Origin: Bacteroidales bacterium
GTDB lineage: Bacteria > Bacteroidota > Bacteroidia > Bacteroidales > UBA7332
Length of the DNA: 39,768 nt
Reading direction: 5' to 3'
NCBI GenBank assembly: GCA_028687995.1
Contig: JAQTZA010000021.1
Location: 1-39,768 of the forward strand
Shown here: piece after piece, positions 17,030 to 26,098 of the stretch
How the letters are laid out: the number at the start of each line of letters is the position of its first letter
Position numbering within the stretch: position 1 is the stretch's first letter
Made by a program: the position numbers and the translations under genes
The notes under the pieces: model-generated
Database searches by the model: none
Told to the model about the DNA's origin: nothing
What the model saw: the letters and a program-made list of their open reading frames with translations, nothing else

Positions 17030-20000
17030 TTATTTAACCATTATCTTTTGGGTAGCAGTCGCAGTTTTCACAAAGTAAACTCCTGAGCGAAGAGCAAGAG
17101 GTGATTTTGTGTTGGCTGCATTTACTTTTGCCACTTCCAACCCTTGTGTATTGTACACACTGTATTCAGAAGCACCCGTTACGATCAATTGTCCGTTAGC
17201 AACATAAATCTTGCTGTTTGATGGATTATTGATATTGGTTGCCAAATCTATTAGTGCACTCTTTTCATTCGAATCGGCAGATGTAAAGACACCGTCAGTT
17301 GCATCTACTGTGTAGTAGTAGGTATCCCATGCCAAACCTGTGATTTGTTTAGACACTGTAGCACCACCTGACACTGAGAAAGGTGAACCGGCAACTGGTG
17401 TATTAACTTGGAATAAACCTAGTCCAGAATAATAATCTGTTGCTAAAATATCCCAATCAGCAGCATCGTATGTCGCTTTTGGAGCAGTTACACTAGTTTT
17501 TCTCGACAAAGTTACATCTATTCCCCAGTTAGCCACTTGATTAAATACACCTACTTCGTCAATTTGAGTACCCGCTTTGAAAAGACCAATGGCATCGTTA
17601 CCATTAAAAGTCATTACTGCAAGTGAAGTTGTTAAATTAGCCAAACCTGTAATCGATGCGTTTGCCGATGAATTAGCAATTACATAAGTTCCTTTATTCG
17701 CTAAAGAGCCAGACAACACCAATTCATTTCCATAAGCCCCAGCACCATTTACCTGTTTTTTCAATGAATAACCTGATAAATCAACAGAAACACCTGTTCC
17801 ATTATAAATTTCTAGCGCTTTATTATTACTTGTTCCTTCCAAATATTCAGATATAATCAAATCACTTACACTTGGGCCAGATTTAGTATACACATCCAAA
17901 ATATAGCCAGTAGCACCCGCTACTGCCTCCCAATTAGCGAAGAAACTATTACCAGTTCTCACGGTAGGTTCAGTTGCCACAGGAGCAACAAAATTAACAG
18001 TCAAAGCTTGATTTTGACCTGCTGGTGCAGCATTGTAATTTCCATCACCTGCTTGCGAAGCGCTAATTGTTGCAGTACCTACACCTACAATTGTAACTGT
18101 ATTCCCTGACACAGTTGCAACATTGGTGTTAGAGCTTTCGAAAGACACCGTTAAACCTGAAGTCGCAGTAGCGGTAACTGCAAATGGCGCATCCGTTGTC
18201 ACTTTGGCCGGTATAGCAGTATTAAATGTGATGGTTTGATCTGCTTTGATGATTTCACCTGTCAAGCCAATTGGTTGAGTAATGCTATATTTCGAAGCAT
18301 TAGCTCCTCCTAATGTACTTGTGGAAGTAACTGCAATTCCTGTTCCTACATTCACATCAGCAAATGTACCTGTTCCCGTAAGTGTCACAACATCTAATCC
18401 TACAATTCCAGAAAGCGTTCCTGTAATCACAGCAGCATTTGTTCCATTATAGGTTTTAGTTGTTACAGCAGGAGTTGTTACAGTCAATGGTTTCACATCT
18501 ACAGTCAATGCTTGAATAACATTGGAAGCCGCATTGTATGAACCATTTCCTGCTTGAGAAGCTGTAATATTAGTAGAACCTGGGCCTACTATTGTGACGG
18601 TTGATCCCGAAACTGTTGCCACTGTAGTATTTGAACTAGCATAAGAAACAGCTAATCCCGAACTTGCCGTTGCAGTTAAATCGAAATTAGAACCGCCATA
18701 CGTTACATTACTCAACGCACCAAACGTGATGGTTTGTGATAAAAGCTGAGTAAAAGAAGAAGGAGTTCCAACAGATGTAGTGCCATCGCTTAATTTTACT
18801 TGTACGCTAATGCCATCGTTACCATCAATTACCGCAGGCAATGCAACTGTAAATGTAGTCACGCCACTACCATTCGTTACAGTAGTTAAACTTACACCTG
18901 TAGCGGTTGATGTTTTTGCAACTCCATCAATTGTGTATGTTTCAGCTGTTGTAGCATCATTATTAGTGATTGTTGCATTGTATTTAAAGGTATATCCCGA
19001 CACCAAATTACTATATTGATCTTTCGCAGTACAAGTAAATGTTCTACTTGTATTCGCTGCCAAAGCTCCACTTGGTACAACAGTTGAGTTTGCACTTACA
19101 GGGAAACCAACCAAAATATCTTGTGTTGCCGATGCAGTAAGATATCCAGTAGCTTCAACGGTTACTGCTTTTGAACCAGGAATCCTAAGCAAACTATTGC
19201 CACCAGATGGTTTCAATTTAATAATGCCTGAAGAAACGACGTAATCTGTTGTAACTGTAAGTGCAGTACCTCCAATTTTAACTGCAGTAATCAATCCTTC
19301 CCATGTTGCATCAGGTGTGAAACTAATATCAATATCATTATCAACTGTATTGCTTGATGCATCAGCAGTAAGAGTCGGTGAAGCTAATCCACCAGCTACA
19401 GAAGTTGCACCATTTGTTGTTAATGCCCCAGAATAATTATAAGCCTTATCATAAGTGTAGATACGATAGTAGTAGGTAGTATTAGAGGCAAGTGAATTAT
19501 CAGTAAAACTAGTACCTGTTCCTTGATAAACAACAGTCATTCCAGCAGCAATGGTATTACCAACAGCATAAATACCGTTTGCATTTGGTGCAGTTGTGGG
19601 ATCGGCAATGCCTCTCACCACTAGATAACCACCACCGTCAACTCCACCACTTGCAGCAGTCCAAGATACATCAAGTGAAGTTGTTGTGGCATTACCTACA
19701 ACAGGTGCAGTTGGGTCATTTGGTGCTGAAGTATCTACACCCGTAGAAGATTCGTACATACAAAAATCATCAAAGAACATATCACCAGTAGTGGTCTTCA
19801 TCTTCGCTAATATTCCTGCGGCACCTTGTGTAGCAGAGACTACTGATGTAGGTGCATAAGTCACTTTTTCCCAAGTATTTATAGCTGAAACAGTAGTGTA
19901 TGATCCGCTCCCAGCCTCGGTCGTTTGTCTATAATTATACGATTGATTTTGAATTGTAGCAGTCAAGCTTGTAGCTCTTCTATAATACTGAACAACCCAT

Positions 20001-20317
20001 TTTGTAGTAGAGGCACTCATAGTAACTAAAGGAGACCATATACGTGATGTTGTGGCACTTGATGATGTTACTTTTAGTGAGTTCGAACCACTTCGCACAG
20101 TTGAAGTTTCATTTGCAATGGTAATATTTGTATTTGCTTTAGACCATTTACTTGCAACTGGAAGTAAAGCTCCAGTAGCAGTATTATCAATTGTAGCAGT
20201 ACCCTCAAACCCACCATCGAGTCCAAGATAGCTATTTGTTTGCGCCCAAGCGCTCGTACTTGCCAAAAGCAGCCCAATGGCAAGCAATGTGGTTTTAATA
20301 AAAGTAGTTTTTCTCAT
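17030..20317 (-). CDS. Giant multidomain surface protein with lamin-tail domain and T9SS domain
   Basis: This is a 1095-residue exported protein, the largest here. After the signal peptide (LLASTSAWAQ) come a CBM-like beta module (about 27-195) and a fibronectin III module (about 200-305). Next is a domain resembling the hemoblobin-interacting/DUF1533 family (about 310-400, WEGLITAVKIGGTALTV). An invasin-like Ig module (about 405-515), an MBG-like module (QTITFGALSNVTYGG), a YDG module (TYNGTNAAVITGTLSGI) and another MBG-like module follow. A lamin-tail domain (SDLIISEYLEGTSNNKALEI) is inserted within a fibronectin-like block. The T9SS C-terminal domain (about 1030-1095) ends SGVYFVKTATATQKIMVK. 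It probably works as an adhesin or scaffold; lamin-tail domains often accompany secreted nucleases, and one lies next door. Confidence 0.87.
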   Translation of the reverse strand: MRKTTFIKTTLLAIGLLLASTSAWAQTNSYLGLDGGFEGTATIDNTATGALLPVASKWSKANTNITIANETSTVRSGSNSLKVTSSSATTSRIWSPLVTMSASTTKWVVQYYRRATSLTATIQNQSYNYRQTTEAGSGSYTTVSAINTWEKVTYAPTSVVSATQGAAGILAKMKTTTGDMFFDDFCMYESSTGVDTSAPNDPTAPVVGNATTTSLDVSWTAASGGVDGGGYLVVRGIADPTTAPNANGIYAVGNTIAAGMTVVYQGTGTSFTDNSLASNTTYYYRIYTYDKAYNYSGALTTNGATSVAGGLASPTLTADASSNTVDNDIDISFTPDATWEGLITAVKIGGTALTVTTDYVVSSGIIKLKPSGGNSLLRIPGSKAVTVEATGYLTASATQDILVGFPVSANSTVVPSGALAANTSRTFTCTAKDQYSNLVSGYTFKYNATITNNDATTAETYTIDGVAKTSTATGVSLTTVTNGSGVTTFTVALPAVIDGNDGISVQVKLSDGTTSVGTPSSFTQLLSQTITFGALSNVTYGGSNFDLTATASSGLAVSYASSNTTVATVSGSTVTIVGPGSTNITASQAGNGSYNAASNVIQALTVDVKPLTVTTPAVTTKTYNGTNAAVITGTLSGIVGLDVVTLTGTGTFADVNVGTGIAVTSTSTLGGANASKYSITQPIGLTGEIIKADQTITFNTAIPAKVTTDAPFAVTATATSGLTVSFESSNTNVATVSGNTVTIVGVGTATISASQAGDGNYNAAPAGQNQALTVNFVAPVATEPTVRTGNSFFANWEAVAGATGYILDVYTKSGPSVSDLIISEYLEGTSNNKALEIYNGTGVSVDLSGYSLKKQVNGAGAYGNELVLSGSLANKGTYVIANSSANASITGLANLTTSLAVMTFNGNDAIGLFKAGTQIDEVGVFNQVANWGIDVTLSRKTSVTAPKATYDAADWDILATDYYSGLGLFQVNTPVAGSPFSVSGGATVSKQITGLAWDTYYYTVDATDGVFTSADSNEKSALIDLATNINNPSNSKIYVANGQLIVTGASEYSVYNTQGLEVAKVNAANTKSPLALRSGVYFVKTATATQKIMVK

Positions 20318-20650
20318 AATGTTTAATTGTTTGTGTGATTTATAAAATAGTTAAGTGGTTCAATAGAATTTCGATACAAAGAAATGAAAATGCTTTTGAT
20401 AATCAGATTCCAAAAATGTTACATTTCTATGATTTATTCATTTAAGCTAAAAAAAGCGACTCAACACAAGAAATTTAAGAACCCCTATCAATCATAACTA
20501 CCTGATTATATGATAGTTGAATACAATACAGGGTCTCTACACTATACTTCATATCGAAATGCAATATTACGAATAAAAAATGAAACAAAATAACATTCGT
20601 TTTTAATTAACCTTACATATTAAATTAATTTTAACATTAATAAAATTAAA

Positions 20651-20827
20651 ATGAGTACTTCAACTATCAAAATAACACATCAAATGGAGGTTATTGCAAA
20701 AGCGCCACAAAATCGAATAGCAAACATTAACAAATCGTTGTGTTTTTTAAGTAACCTGTTTATTAGAATTACACGCATTTTATTTGCTTTTTGTCACGAA
20801 AATAAGAAAATGAACTTAGGATTTTAA
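20651..20827 (+). CDS. Possible small 58-residue protein, unrecognised
   Basis: An ATG-initiated frame of 58 codons lies within the long spacer, preceded by an A-rich stretch as is common before Bacteroidota starts. The product begins MSTSTIKITHQMEVIAK and has a short hydrophobic patch, FLSNLFIRITRILFAF. There is no family resemblance and no clear promoter. It could be chance in AT-rich DNA. Confidence 0.2.
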   Translation: MSTSTIKITHQMEVIAKAPQNRIANINKSLCFLSNLFIRITRILFAFCHENKKMNLGF

Positions 20828-20985
20828 ACTTATGACACGAAGCAATCGTTTTTTTAAACAATACGACAAATGAGATAGCATAAGTTATTTCCAAAAAATT
20901 CAAAAAAAAGGCTTACGACAGACCTAATTGGTTTTGAAACCTATTAGATCTTGAAGCGAATGTATCACTCGCTCAAAACCAACAA

Positions 20986-21023
20986 AAAAAAGACCCGACA
21001 CATGATGTATCGGGTCTTTTTCG
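20986..21023 (-). terminator. Terminator of rpmE2
   Basis: AAAAAGACCCGA (20988-20999) pairs perfectly with TCGGGTCTTTTT (21010-21021), giving a 12-base stem with A/T runs on both sides. Confidence 0.88.
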
Positions 21024-21040
21024 TTTCAAAAGAGAAACAA

Positions 21041-21298
21041 TTATTTTTTATCGGCACGGTTACCGTAACGGTTCATGAACTTATCTACACGACCTGCTGT
21101 ATCTACCAATTTAGATTTACCAGTGTAGAATGGGTGCGATGAACTCGAGATCTCCATTTTTACTACAGGATACTCTACACCGTCAACTTCGATAGTCTCT
21201 TTGGTGTTGATTGTTGAACGAGAAATAAATACATCGCCATTAGACATATCTTTGAATGCAACTGGACGATAATTTGAAGGATGAAGATCTTTTTTCAT
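21041..21298 (-). CDS. rpmE2: 50S ribosomal protein L31, type B
   Basis: This 85-residue ribosomal protein begins [21 protein letters not shown]. It contains [19 protein letters not shown] and ends [12 protein letters not shown]. It has no cysteines, so it is the zinc-independent type B form, which is usual in Bacteroidota and needs no zinc ribbon. An AAGGA ribosome-binding-like sequence precedes the ATG. It is transcribed alone from its own promoter (21373-21403) to a strong terminator. Confidence 0.96.
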   Translation of the reverse strand: MKKDLHPSNYRPVAFKDMSNGDVFISRSTINTKETIEVDGVEYPVVKMEISSSSHPFYTGKSKLVDTAGRVDKFMNRYGNRADKK

Positions 21299-21372
21299 TT
21301 CCTTATGTAGCTGTTAAAAGTTAATATTCAATAGAAAAACTTGGTAATTGGTAATCGAGTGTAAATGGAGTG

Positions 21373-21403
21373 CAAAGATAGTTATTAGATTTGATTACAC
21401 AAA
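21373..21403 (-). promoter_or_regulatory. Promoter of rpmE2
   Basis: On the minus strand, TTTG (21400-21403) and TATCTTTG (21373-21380) are separated by 19 bases. Both match the Bacteroidota -33/-7 consensus at the optimal spacing. This is the best complete promoter in the window. Confidence 0.75.
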
Positions 21404-21422
21404 ATATTTTTTATTTTTTGAA

Positions 21423-23711
21423 TTAAAAAGGATATCCAATCGCCATGTGCCACGCCATATCGGAGGTGGTGGTGTGTTTAAATCTCCAACGAAGCGAGCC
21501 ATCTTGCGAAGGATCGTAACCCTTAAATCCTAAATCGACTCGAAAAACGAAGAAGTTGAAGTTAAATCGAACACCCAGTCCATAGGCGAGCGCAATCTCT
21601 TTATAGAATTGGTCAAAGCGAAACAATCCTCCTTCTTGAATGTTGTAATCGCGTATCGTCCAGATATTTCCAGCATCGACAAAGAATGCTGACTCCAACA
21701 CCCAGAAAAGTTTAGACCTCAACTCCACACTCAAATCGAGCTTGATATCGCCCGAATGATTCACAAAATCGGAAGAAGTACCAGTTTGTTTGTAAATTCC
21801 AGGTCCCAACGAACGAACCGACCAACCCCTAACACTATTGGCACCGCCTGCAAAGTATCGCTTTTCGAAAGGCAGAATCTGCGAATTGCCATACGGACAA
21901 GCCACACCCACATTGGCATGCCACGCCAAAGAATTGGATTCGTCAATAACGTGTGCTTTAGCAAAATCAATCTCAGCCTTGGCATATTGCGAATAGCTGA
22001 TTCCCAAAAATTGGTAATATCCATTCGCATCTTTCGATGCATTGGTCAATTTAGATACAGCATTCAAGAAATTTCCAGCCGTCTCTACGCTAATCCGGAG
22101 AGAATATGGACTTCGAATAGAAGCTATGCTATTTTGATTGGTCAAATAAAAGGTGTATCCCGATCGCATGATAAAGTGATTCTCGTAGCTGTAGCGCAAC
22201 AACGGATTATCCACAGGGAAATTGGTAAAAAACGCACCGTCAATCCACGGCAAATAGACATAACTGGCATCAATCCAATCGAAACTGTGTCGCTGTGTAG
22301 CGTTGATGTTCGACCATTTGTATCGCCAAGTCATCCCGGCTATCACTCGCGTATATTCGGGGCGTTGTTGAAAATTGTATGAGCCAATCAGCTCAGAAAT
22401 GGCTCGCACCTTGCGTTTAGCTTTATAATCGAGGAACGGGAATACGAATTTAGGAAACGACAATCCAAGTTCGGTGCCCAGTTCGGTAAAGTTTGAGTTG
22501 ACACCCACTCCAGTCAGTCGCTCGTATGCCCCACGCACCTTGGCAGAGAAGGTTTCTGAACCTTTGAAAATATTGCGATGCTGATAGGTAACAATCGATG
22601 CCACACCCAGATCACCCGACGAATTAGTTCCCTCTACCTCAGTAGAGATGGATTGAGTTTTGGCATTGCTCAACATCAAGTAACAGTTCAAAAAACTAGA
22701 ATCTTGCGTGGAGGCTTGTTCAAATCGTATATTTACATATTTCACCGCTTTCAAGCGACTGAAAGAGTTGTAGGTTAAATCAATTGAATGCTCATCAAAA
22801 ATCTCATTGGGCATGATATAGCAACTGCTTCTCAACACTTCGGGACGAATCCACCTGTTTTTACCATATATCAACTGATAGCCTTTATAAGCAAGCGTAT
22901 CCAAGCCGCTCGCATTCATAGCGACACTCGAAACTGGATCGTATTCTGTGACCATGTACACATTTTTCACAATATATTGACGCTGCTCAGGCTCTTTCGT
23001 ATAATCATGCGCTCTATCTTCATTTGCAAATAACTGCATGGTTAAATTCACTTGATTGGTATTCAAAGAGGTATCTGCAATATAAGAAATACGCTCTTTG
23101 GCCATTGCAAAATAGCCATTTCTTCGCAAGAGTGATACAATCCTTTGCCGTTCGCGATCAAGAAGACTCCGGTCGAATTTTTCACCTGCTCTCAAAAGAG
23201 AGTTAGCTGAATCTTTTGTAACAATCGTAGAAACATTATCGTTACCAATCTCTATATCGTAACGACGAATCAAGTATGGATGGCGAGCATTGACGGTATA
23301 TATTACCGTCGCTTTTTTCTTATGCCGAACAACCATCGTATCGACTGTCACATTCAAATATCCCTGATTGGACAACGATTTCTCGATATCGAAGCGAGAT
23401 CGCTCGGTTAATTCAGAATCAAAAATAACGGGCGGCTCACCTAATTTTCTTAAAAATCGATTCAACCATTTCGTAGAATCTCTCCCTGACAGGCTATAGG
23501 TGCTTAATTGCGTTCTGAAAAAAGTGAAAATCCGATAATTCGATTTCTGCTTCAGATAAGGCTCTAATGAAGATGATTTTATTTTTTTATTATCGGTGGC
23601 AATCTCTACCCGATCCAGCAAATAATGATTGGTGGGCACATATTTAGTCACGCTGCAAGAAGTAGCGACCAAAACGAGTAAAAGAAGAATATATTGGATA
23701 TATTTATTCAT
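21423..23711 (-). CDS. tamL: TamL-type Omp85 outer-membrane assembly lipoprotein
   Basis: This 762-residue protein of the Omp85/BamA superfamily has a lipoprotein signal peptide (LLLVLVATSC, lipidated Cys19). POTRA-type domains occupy about residues 25-350. A 16-strand barrel follows, with the conserved loop-6 motif VRGW in GGANSVRGWSVRSLGPG. The chain ends IGYPF with the usual terminal aromatic. Lipid-anchored TamA relatives of Bacteroidota are called TamL and are thought to help insert outer-membrane proteins. The ATG at 23711 is used; a TTG just before it is in frame. No tamB lies next to it, although tamB is a frequent partner elsewhere. It is divergent from the trmH-type gene, with a shared promoter region. 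Confidence 0.88.
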   Translation of the reverse strand: MNKYIQYILLLLVLVATSCSVTKYVPTNHYLLDRVEIATDNKKIKSSSLEPYLKQKSNYRIFTFFRTQLSTYSLSGRDSTKWLNRFLRKLGEPPVIFDSELTERSRFDIEKSLSNQGYLNVTVDTMVVRHKKKATVIYTVNARHPYLIRRYDIEIGNDNVSTIVTKDSANSLLRAGEKFDRSLLDRERQRIVSLLRRNGYFAMAKERISYIADTSLNTNQVNLTMQLFANEDRAHDYTKEPEQRQYIVKNVYMVTEYDPVSSVAMNASGLDTLAYKGYQLIYGKNRWIRPEVLRSSCYIMPNEIFDEHSIDLTYNSFSRLKAVKYVNIRFEQASTQDSSFLNCYLMLSNAKTQSISTEVEGTNSSGDLGVASIVTYQHRNIFKGSETFSAKVRGAYERLTGVGVNSNFTELGTELGLSFPKFVFPFLDYKAKRKVRAISELIGSYNFQQRPEYTRVIAGMTWRYKWSNINATQRHSFDWIDASYVYLPWIDGAFFTNFPVDNPLLRYSYENHFIMRSGYTFYLTNQNSIASIRSPYSLRISVETAGNFLNAVSKLTNASKDANGYYQFLGISYSQYAKAEIDFAKAHVIDESNSLAWHANVGVACPYGNSQILPFEKRYFAGGANSVRGWSVRSLGPGIYKQTGTSSDFVNHSGDIKLDLSVELRSKLFWVLESAFFVDAGNIWTIRDYNIQEGGLFRFDQFYKEIALAYGLGVRFNFNFFVFRVDLGFKGYDPSQDGSLRWRFKHTTTSDMAWHMAIGYPF

Positions 23712-23752
23712 CAATGGGGAATGTATGGGGATTAATCCATCGCATTTTTTAC

Positions 23753-23771
23753 TATTTTTGCAACAAAGATA
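23753..23771. promoter_or_regulatory. Back-to-back -7 boxes of tamL and the trmH-type gene
   Basis: TATTTTTG (23753-23760, plus) and TATCTTTG read on the minus strand (23764-23771) are separated by 3 bases. The divergent promoters would compete for RNA polymerase. Clear -33 elements were not found. Confidence 0.55.
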
Positions 23772-23858
23772 ATTTATTGCCGATTTTAATCAGCACCTTC
23801 ATGCGAATAATTTCGGCTAAAATTCAAATCACTCATTTAAAACCTCGCTATCAAAGCC

Positions 23859-24611
23859 ATGCTTAGCAAAAATCAAATCAAGTTTATACAATCTCTTCAA
23901 CTAAAAAAGCACCGAAACGAAACAGGTCTTTTTGTGGCAGAAGGAAACAAATTGGTTTCAGATATGCTTCTTGCATTCGATTGCCATTGGCTGATTGCGA
24001 CCTCTGATTGGTTTAAAATCAACAATCACTCCAAAGCAGAATTGATCATCGAAGCAAGCAGCGACGATTTACGAAAAGCAAGTTCGTTGACCACACCGCA
24101 AGATGTAATTGCCATCTTCAAAAAGCCAAACGACACGTTACCCACCGAAAACATTGCCGAACAATTACTAATTGCCGCAGATTGCATACAAGACCCGGGA
24201 AACCTAGGTACCATTATTCGCCTCGCTGATTGGTTTGGGATTGAGCACATTATCTGCTCGCTTGATTGTGCAGACGTCTATAATTCAAAGACCATTCAAG
24301 CCACTATGGGAGCATTGTCTCGAGTGAAAGTTCATTACACGCCACTAGATGAGTTTTTGGCACGCCACAAACAATCCCCCATCTACGGCACGTTTCTCGA
24401 CGGAGATGATATTTACCAAAACGAACTAACGGCAAATGGTATAATTGTTATGGGAAATGAAGGAAATGGCATTTCTCACGAGATTGAAAAATTAGTAAAT
24501 AAGAGAATCTACATTCCTAACTTTCCTGCGGGTAGTATTACTTCCGAATCGCTTAATGTAGCAGTGGCTACCGCCATTGTGTGTGCAGAATTCAGAAGGA
24601 GGGTAAGATAA
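23859..24611 (+). CDS. TrmH/SpoU-family RNA 2'-O-methyltransferase
   Basis: This 250-residue SPOUT enzyme has an N-terminal L30e-like substrate-binding domain (KNQIKFIQSLQLKKHRNETG and FVAEGNKLV). The SpoU methyltransferase domain follows. Motif 1 is QDPGNLGTIIRLADWFGI, motif 2 is IVMGNEGNGIS, and motif 3 is IPNFPAGSITSESLNVAVATAI, which forms the knot binding S-adenosylmethionine. It probably methylates a ribose in rRNA (RlmB-like); the exact site cannot be told. It is divergent from tamL and followed 22 bases later by ispE. Confidence 0.9.
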   Translation: MLSKNQIKFIQSLQLKKHRNETGLFVAEGNKLVSDMLLAFDCHWLIATSDWFKINNHSKAELIIEASSDDLRKASSLTTPQDVIAIFKKPNDTLPTENIAEQLLIAADCIQDPGNLGTIIRLADWFGIEHIICSLDCADVYNSKTIQATMGALSRVKVHYTPLDEFLARHKQSPIYGTFLDGDDIYQNELTANGIIVMGNEGNGISHEIEKLVNKRIYIPNFPAGSITSESLNVAVATAIVCAEFRRRVR

Positions 24612-24633
24612 ATAATTGAAAAACGCAATCAAC

Positions 24634-25452
24634 ATGATACGATTTCCAAACGCCAAAATAAATCTCGGACTCAACATCGTCTCGAAACGCACCGATGGAT
24701 ATCACAACCTCGAGACCATCTTCTATCCGATTGGACTCAAAGATGCATTGGAAGTTGTTTTATCGAAAGATGAAAACGACTCATTTCACAATTCTGGAAT
24801 TACAGTAGATGGTCCTTCAGATAAGAATCTGGTAATGAAATCACTTAAATTAATGCGGGAAATTGTTCCCATCCCTCCTATCGATGTCTATTTACACAAA
24901 GCAATTCCATTTGGTGCGGGTTTAGGTGGTGGCTCGGCTGATGCTGCAACAATGTTGCTGATGCTCAATGATAAATTCAAGTTAGGACTCGACCAATCTA
25001 TTTTATTGAAAATTTCAGCAGAATTAGGAGCTGATTGTGCCTTTTTCATTGAGAATCGTCCAATGTTTGCTACAGGGATAGGCAATGTCTTTGAAAAAAT
25101 TGAATTTTCTTTAAGAGGTTATCATCTCGTTTTGATTAAACCGGCTATCCATGTATCTACTCCCACCGCCTATTCGATGGTGGTACCACAACAACCTGAG
25201 ATTTCGCTATTAGAGATTATAGAGCGCCCCATCTCAGAATGGCAAACATTGATGAAGAATGATTTTGAGACGAGTGTTTTTGCCAAATTCCCAATCATTG
25301 AAAGCATCAAAAACCAACTTATTGATCGCGGAGCTCTCTATGCATCGATGTCTGGATCGGGATCATCTGTTTTTGGGCTATTCAAGGATTCACAACCATT
25401 AATGCTTACGGACTTCCCAGATTGCATTGTCTGGCAAGAAGAGTTACAATAA
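24634..25452 (+). CDS. ispE: 4-diphosphocytidyl-2-C-methyl-D-erythritol kinase
   Basis: This 272-residue GHMP kinase phosphorylates CDP-methylerythritol in the non-mevalonate isoprenoid pathway. The substrate motif FPNAKINLGLNI holds Lys8. The ATP loop GAGLGGGSADAA spans 94-105, and the catalytic Asp134 is in LGADCAFF. The C-terminal MSGSGSSVFGLF motif is present. The ATG at 24634 matches the family start; the frame extends to a TTG at 24616. It is probably co-transcribed with the methyltransferase. Confidence 0.95.
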   Translation: MIRFPNAKINLGLNIVSKRTDGYHNLETIFYPIGLKDALEVVLSKDENDSFHNSGITVDGPSDKNLVMKSLKLMREIVPIPPIDVYLHKAIPFGAGLGGGSADAATMLLMLNDKFKLGLDQSILLKISAELGADCAFFIENRPMFATGIGNVFEKIEFSLRGYHLVLIKPAIHVSTPTAYSMVVPQQPEISLLEIIERPISEWQTLMKNDFETSVFAKFPIIESIKNQLIDRGALYASMSGSGSSVFGLFKDSQPLMLTDFPDCIVWQEELQ

Positions 25453-25463
25453 ACTTTTCACAA

Positions 25464-25498
25464 AAAAAGGTCGTAAATCTGATTTACAACCTTTGATT
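25464..25498. terminator. Terminator between ispE and the DUF4395 gene
   Basis: AAAGGTCGTAAAT pairs with ATTTACAACCTTT (one mismatch) around a 3-base loop. A/T-rich flanks suit termination from both convergent genes. Confidence 0.75.
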
Positions 25499-25515
25499 AT
25501 ATTGGTATTTTGATT

Positions 25516-25977
25516 TTAATTATTTCTCTCGAAACTTGATTGATAAAGAATCCTATAGAGGTATGGATAGATTTCGCAAGCGATACAGAAACCTATGGCT
25601 GCTTCAAGAAAAGCACAAATTCCAAAAATTGCAGCGAATGAATAAGCTAAAAATGTGGACTCAAACGCAAAAGAGATGAGAATCGCAATAGCAAAAGCAA
25701 AGCCAATGCGTGCAGCAAAAACTTTTGGCCCTGCATTGATATTCTTTGGTTTAATAGCAAACAATCTCACCAACTGTTTCGACAAAAGATAGAGTAAACT
25801 ATATTGAGGCAACTTTGAGGCACGCATCAAGAAATCAACAGCCAAAAAGAGAATTGGAATAATACTATTGGTAATCACAAAGATAGTGAGGAATATAACA
25901 GTAAATGCTCCGTTAAAACGAGCTATGTTTTCGTCAATTTTTCTATCGCAGATTGGGCAAATGGCATCTGGTTTCAT
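25516..25977 (-). CDS. DUF4395 family membrane protein
   Basis: This 153-residue inner-membrane protein has an N-terminal CPIC motif (Cys7, Cys10) followed by DRKIDENIARFNG. About four membrane segments come next, with the conserved GPKVFAARIGFAFA and FLEAAIGFCIACEIYPYLY blocks, the latter with a CxxC pair. This pattern fits DUF4395. Members often neighbour thioredoxin or rhodanese genes and may take part in redox or sulfur chemistry, but the function is unknown and no such partner is nearby. The two cysteine pairs might bind a metal or form disulfides. Confidence 0.8.
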   Translation of the reverse strand: MKPDAICPICDRKIDENIARFNGAFTVIFLTIFVITNSIIPILFLAVDFLMRASKLPQYSLLYLLSKQLVRLFAIKPKNINAGPKVFAARIGFAFAIAILISFAFESTFLAYSFAAIFGICAFLEAAIGFCIACEIYPYLYRILYQSSFERNN

Positions 25978-26016
25978 AATATCTTCTCTTTAAAATTGTT
26001 ATTCGATTTGATATTA

Positions 26017-26024
26017 CAAAAGTA
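26017..26024 (-). promoter_or_regulatory. -7 box of the DUF4395 gene
   Basis: On the minus strand this reads TACTTTTG, matching TAnnTTTG, 40 bases upstream of the start. No clear -33 element was seen. Confidence 0.5.
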
Positions 26025-26098
26025 TGGCGTTTTACACCCATACGAAATACCACCTTGAGTGTATTTCACATACCTAAAACTAGGTATATCACCGTAAA

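Larger units (their letters stand above)
20318..21040. other. Long AT-rich intergenic region
   Basis: The 723 bases between the giant surface protein and rpmE2 contain the 5' region of the surface gene, a possible 58-codon frame at 20651-20827, and the rpmE2 terminator at 20986-21022. No tRNA, transposase remnant or strong repeat was seen. The GC content is visibly lower than in the flanking genes. Confidence 0.6.

Noticed and set aside
9798-20317. Polysaccharide utilisation locus
   Set aside because: No SusC/SusD pair, glycoside hydrolase or regulator lies within the block; binding modules and a nuclease are the only recognisable functions.
20318-21040. tRNA or other structured RNA gene in the long spacer
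   Set aside because: No cloverleaf or CCA-ended acceptor stem was found; the only strong stem is the rpmE2 terminator.
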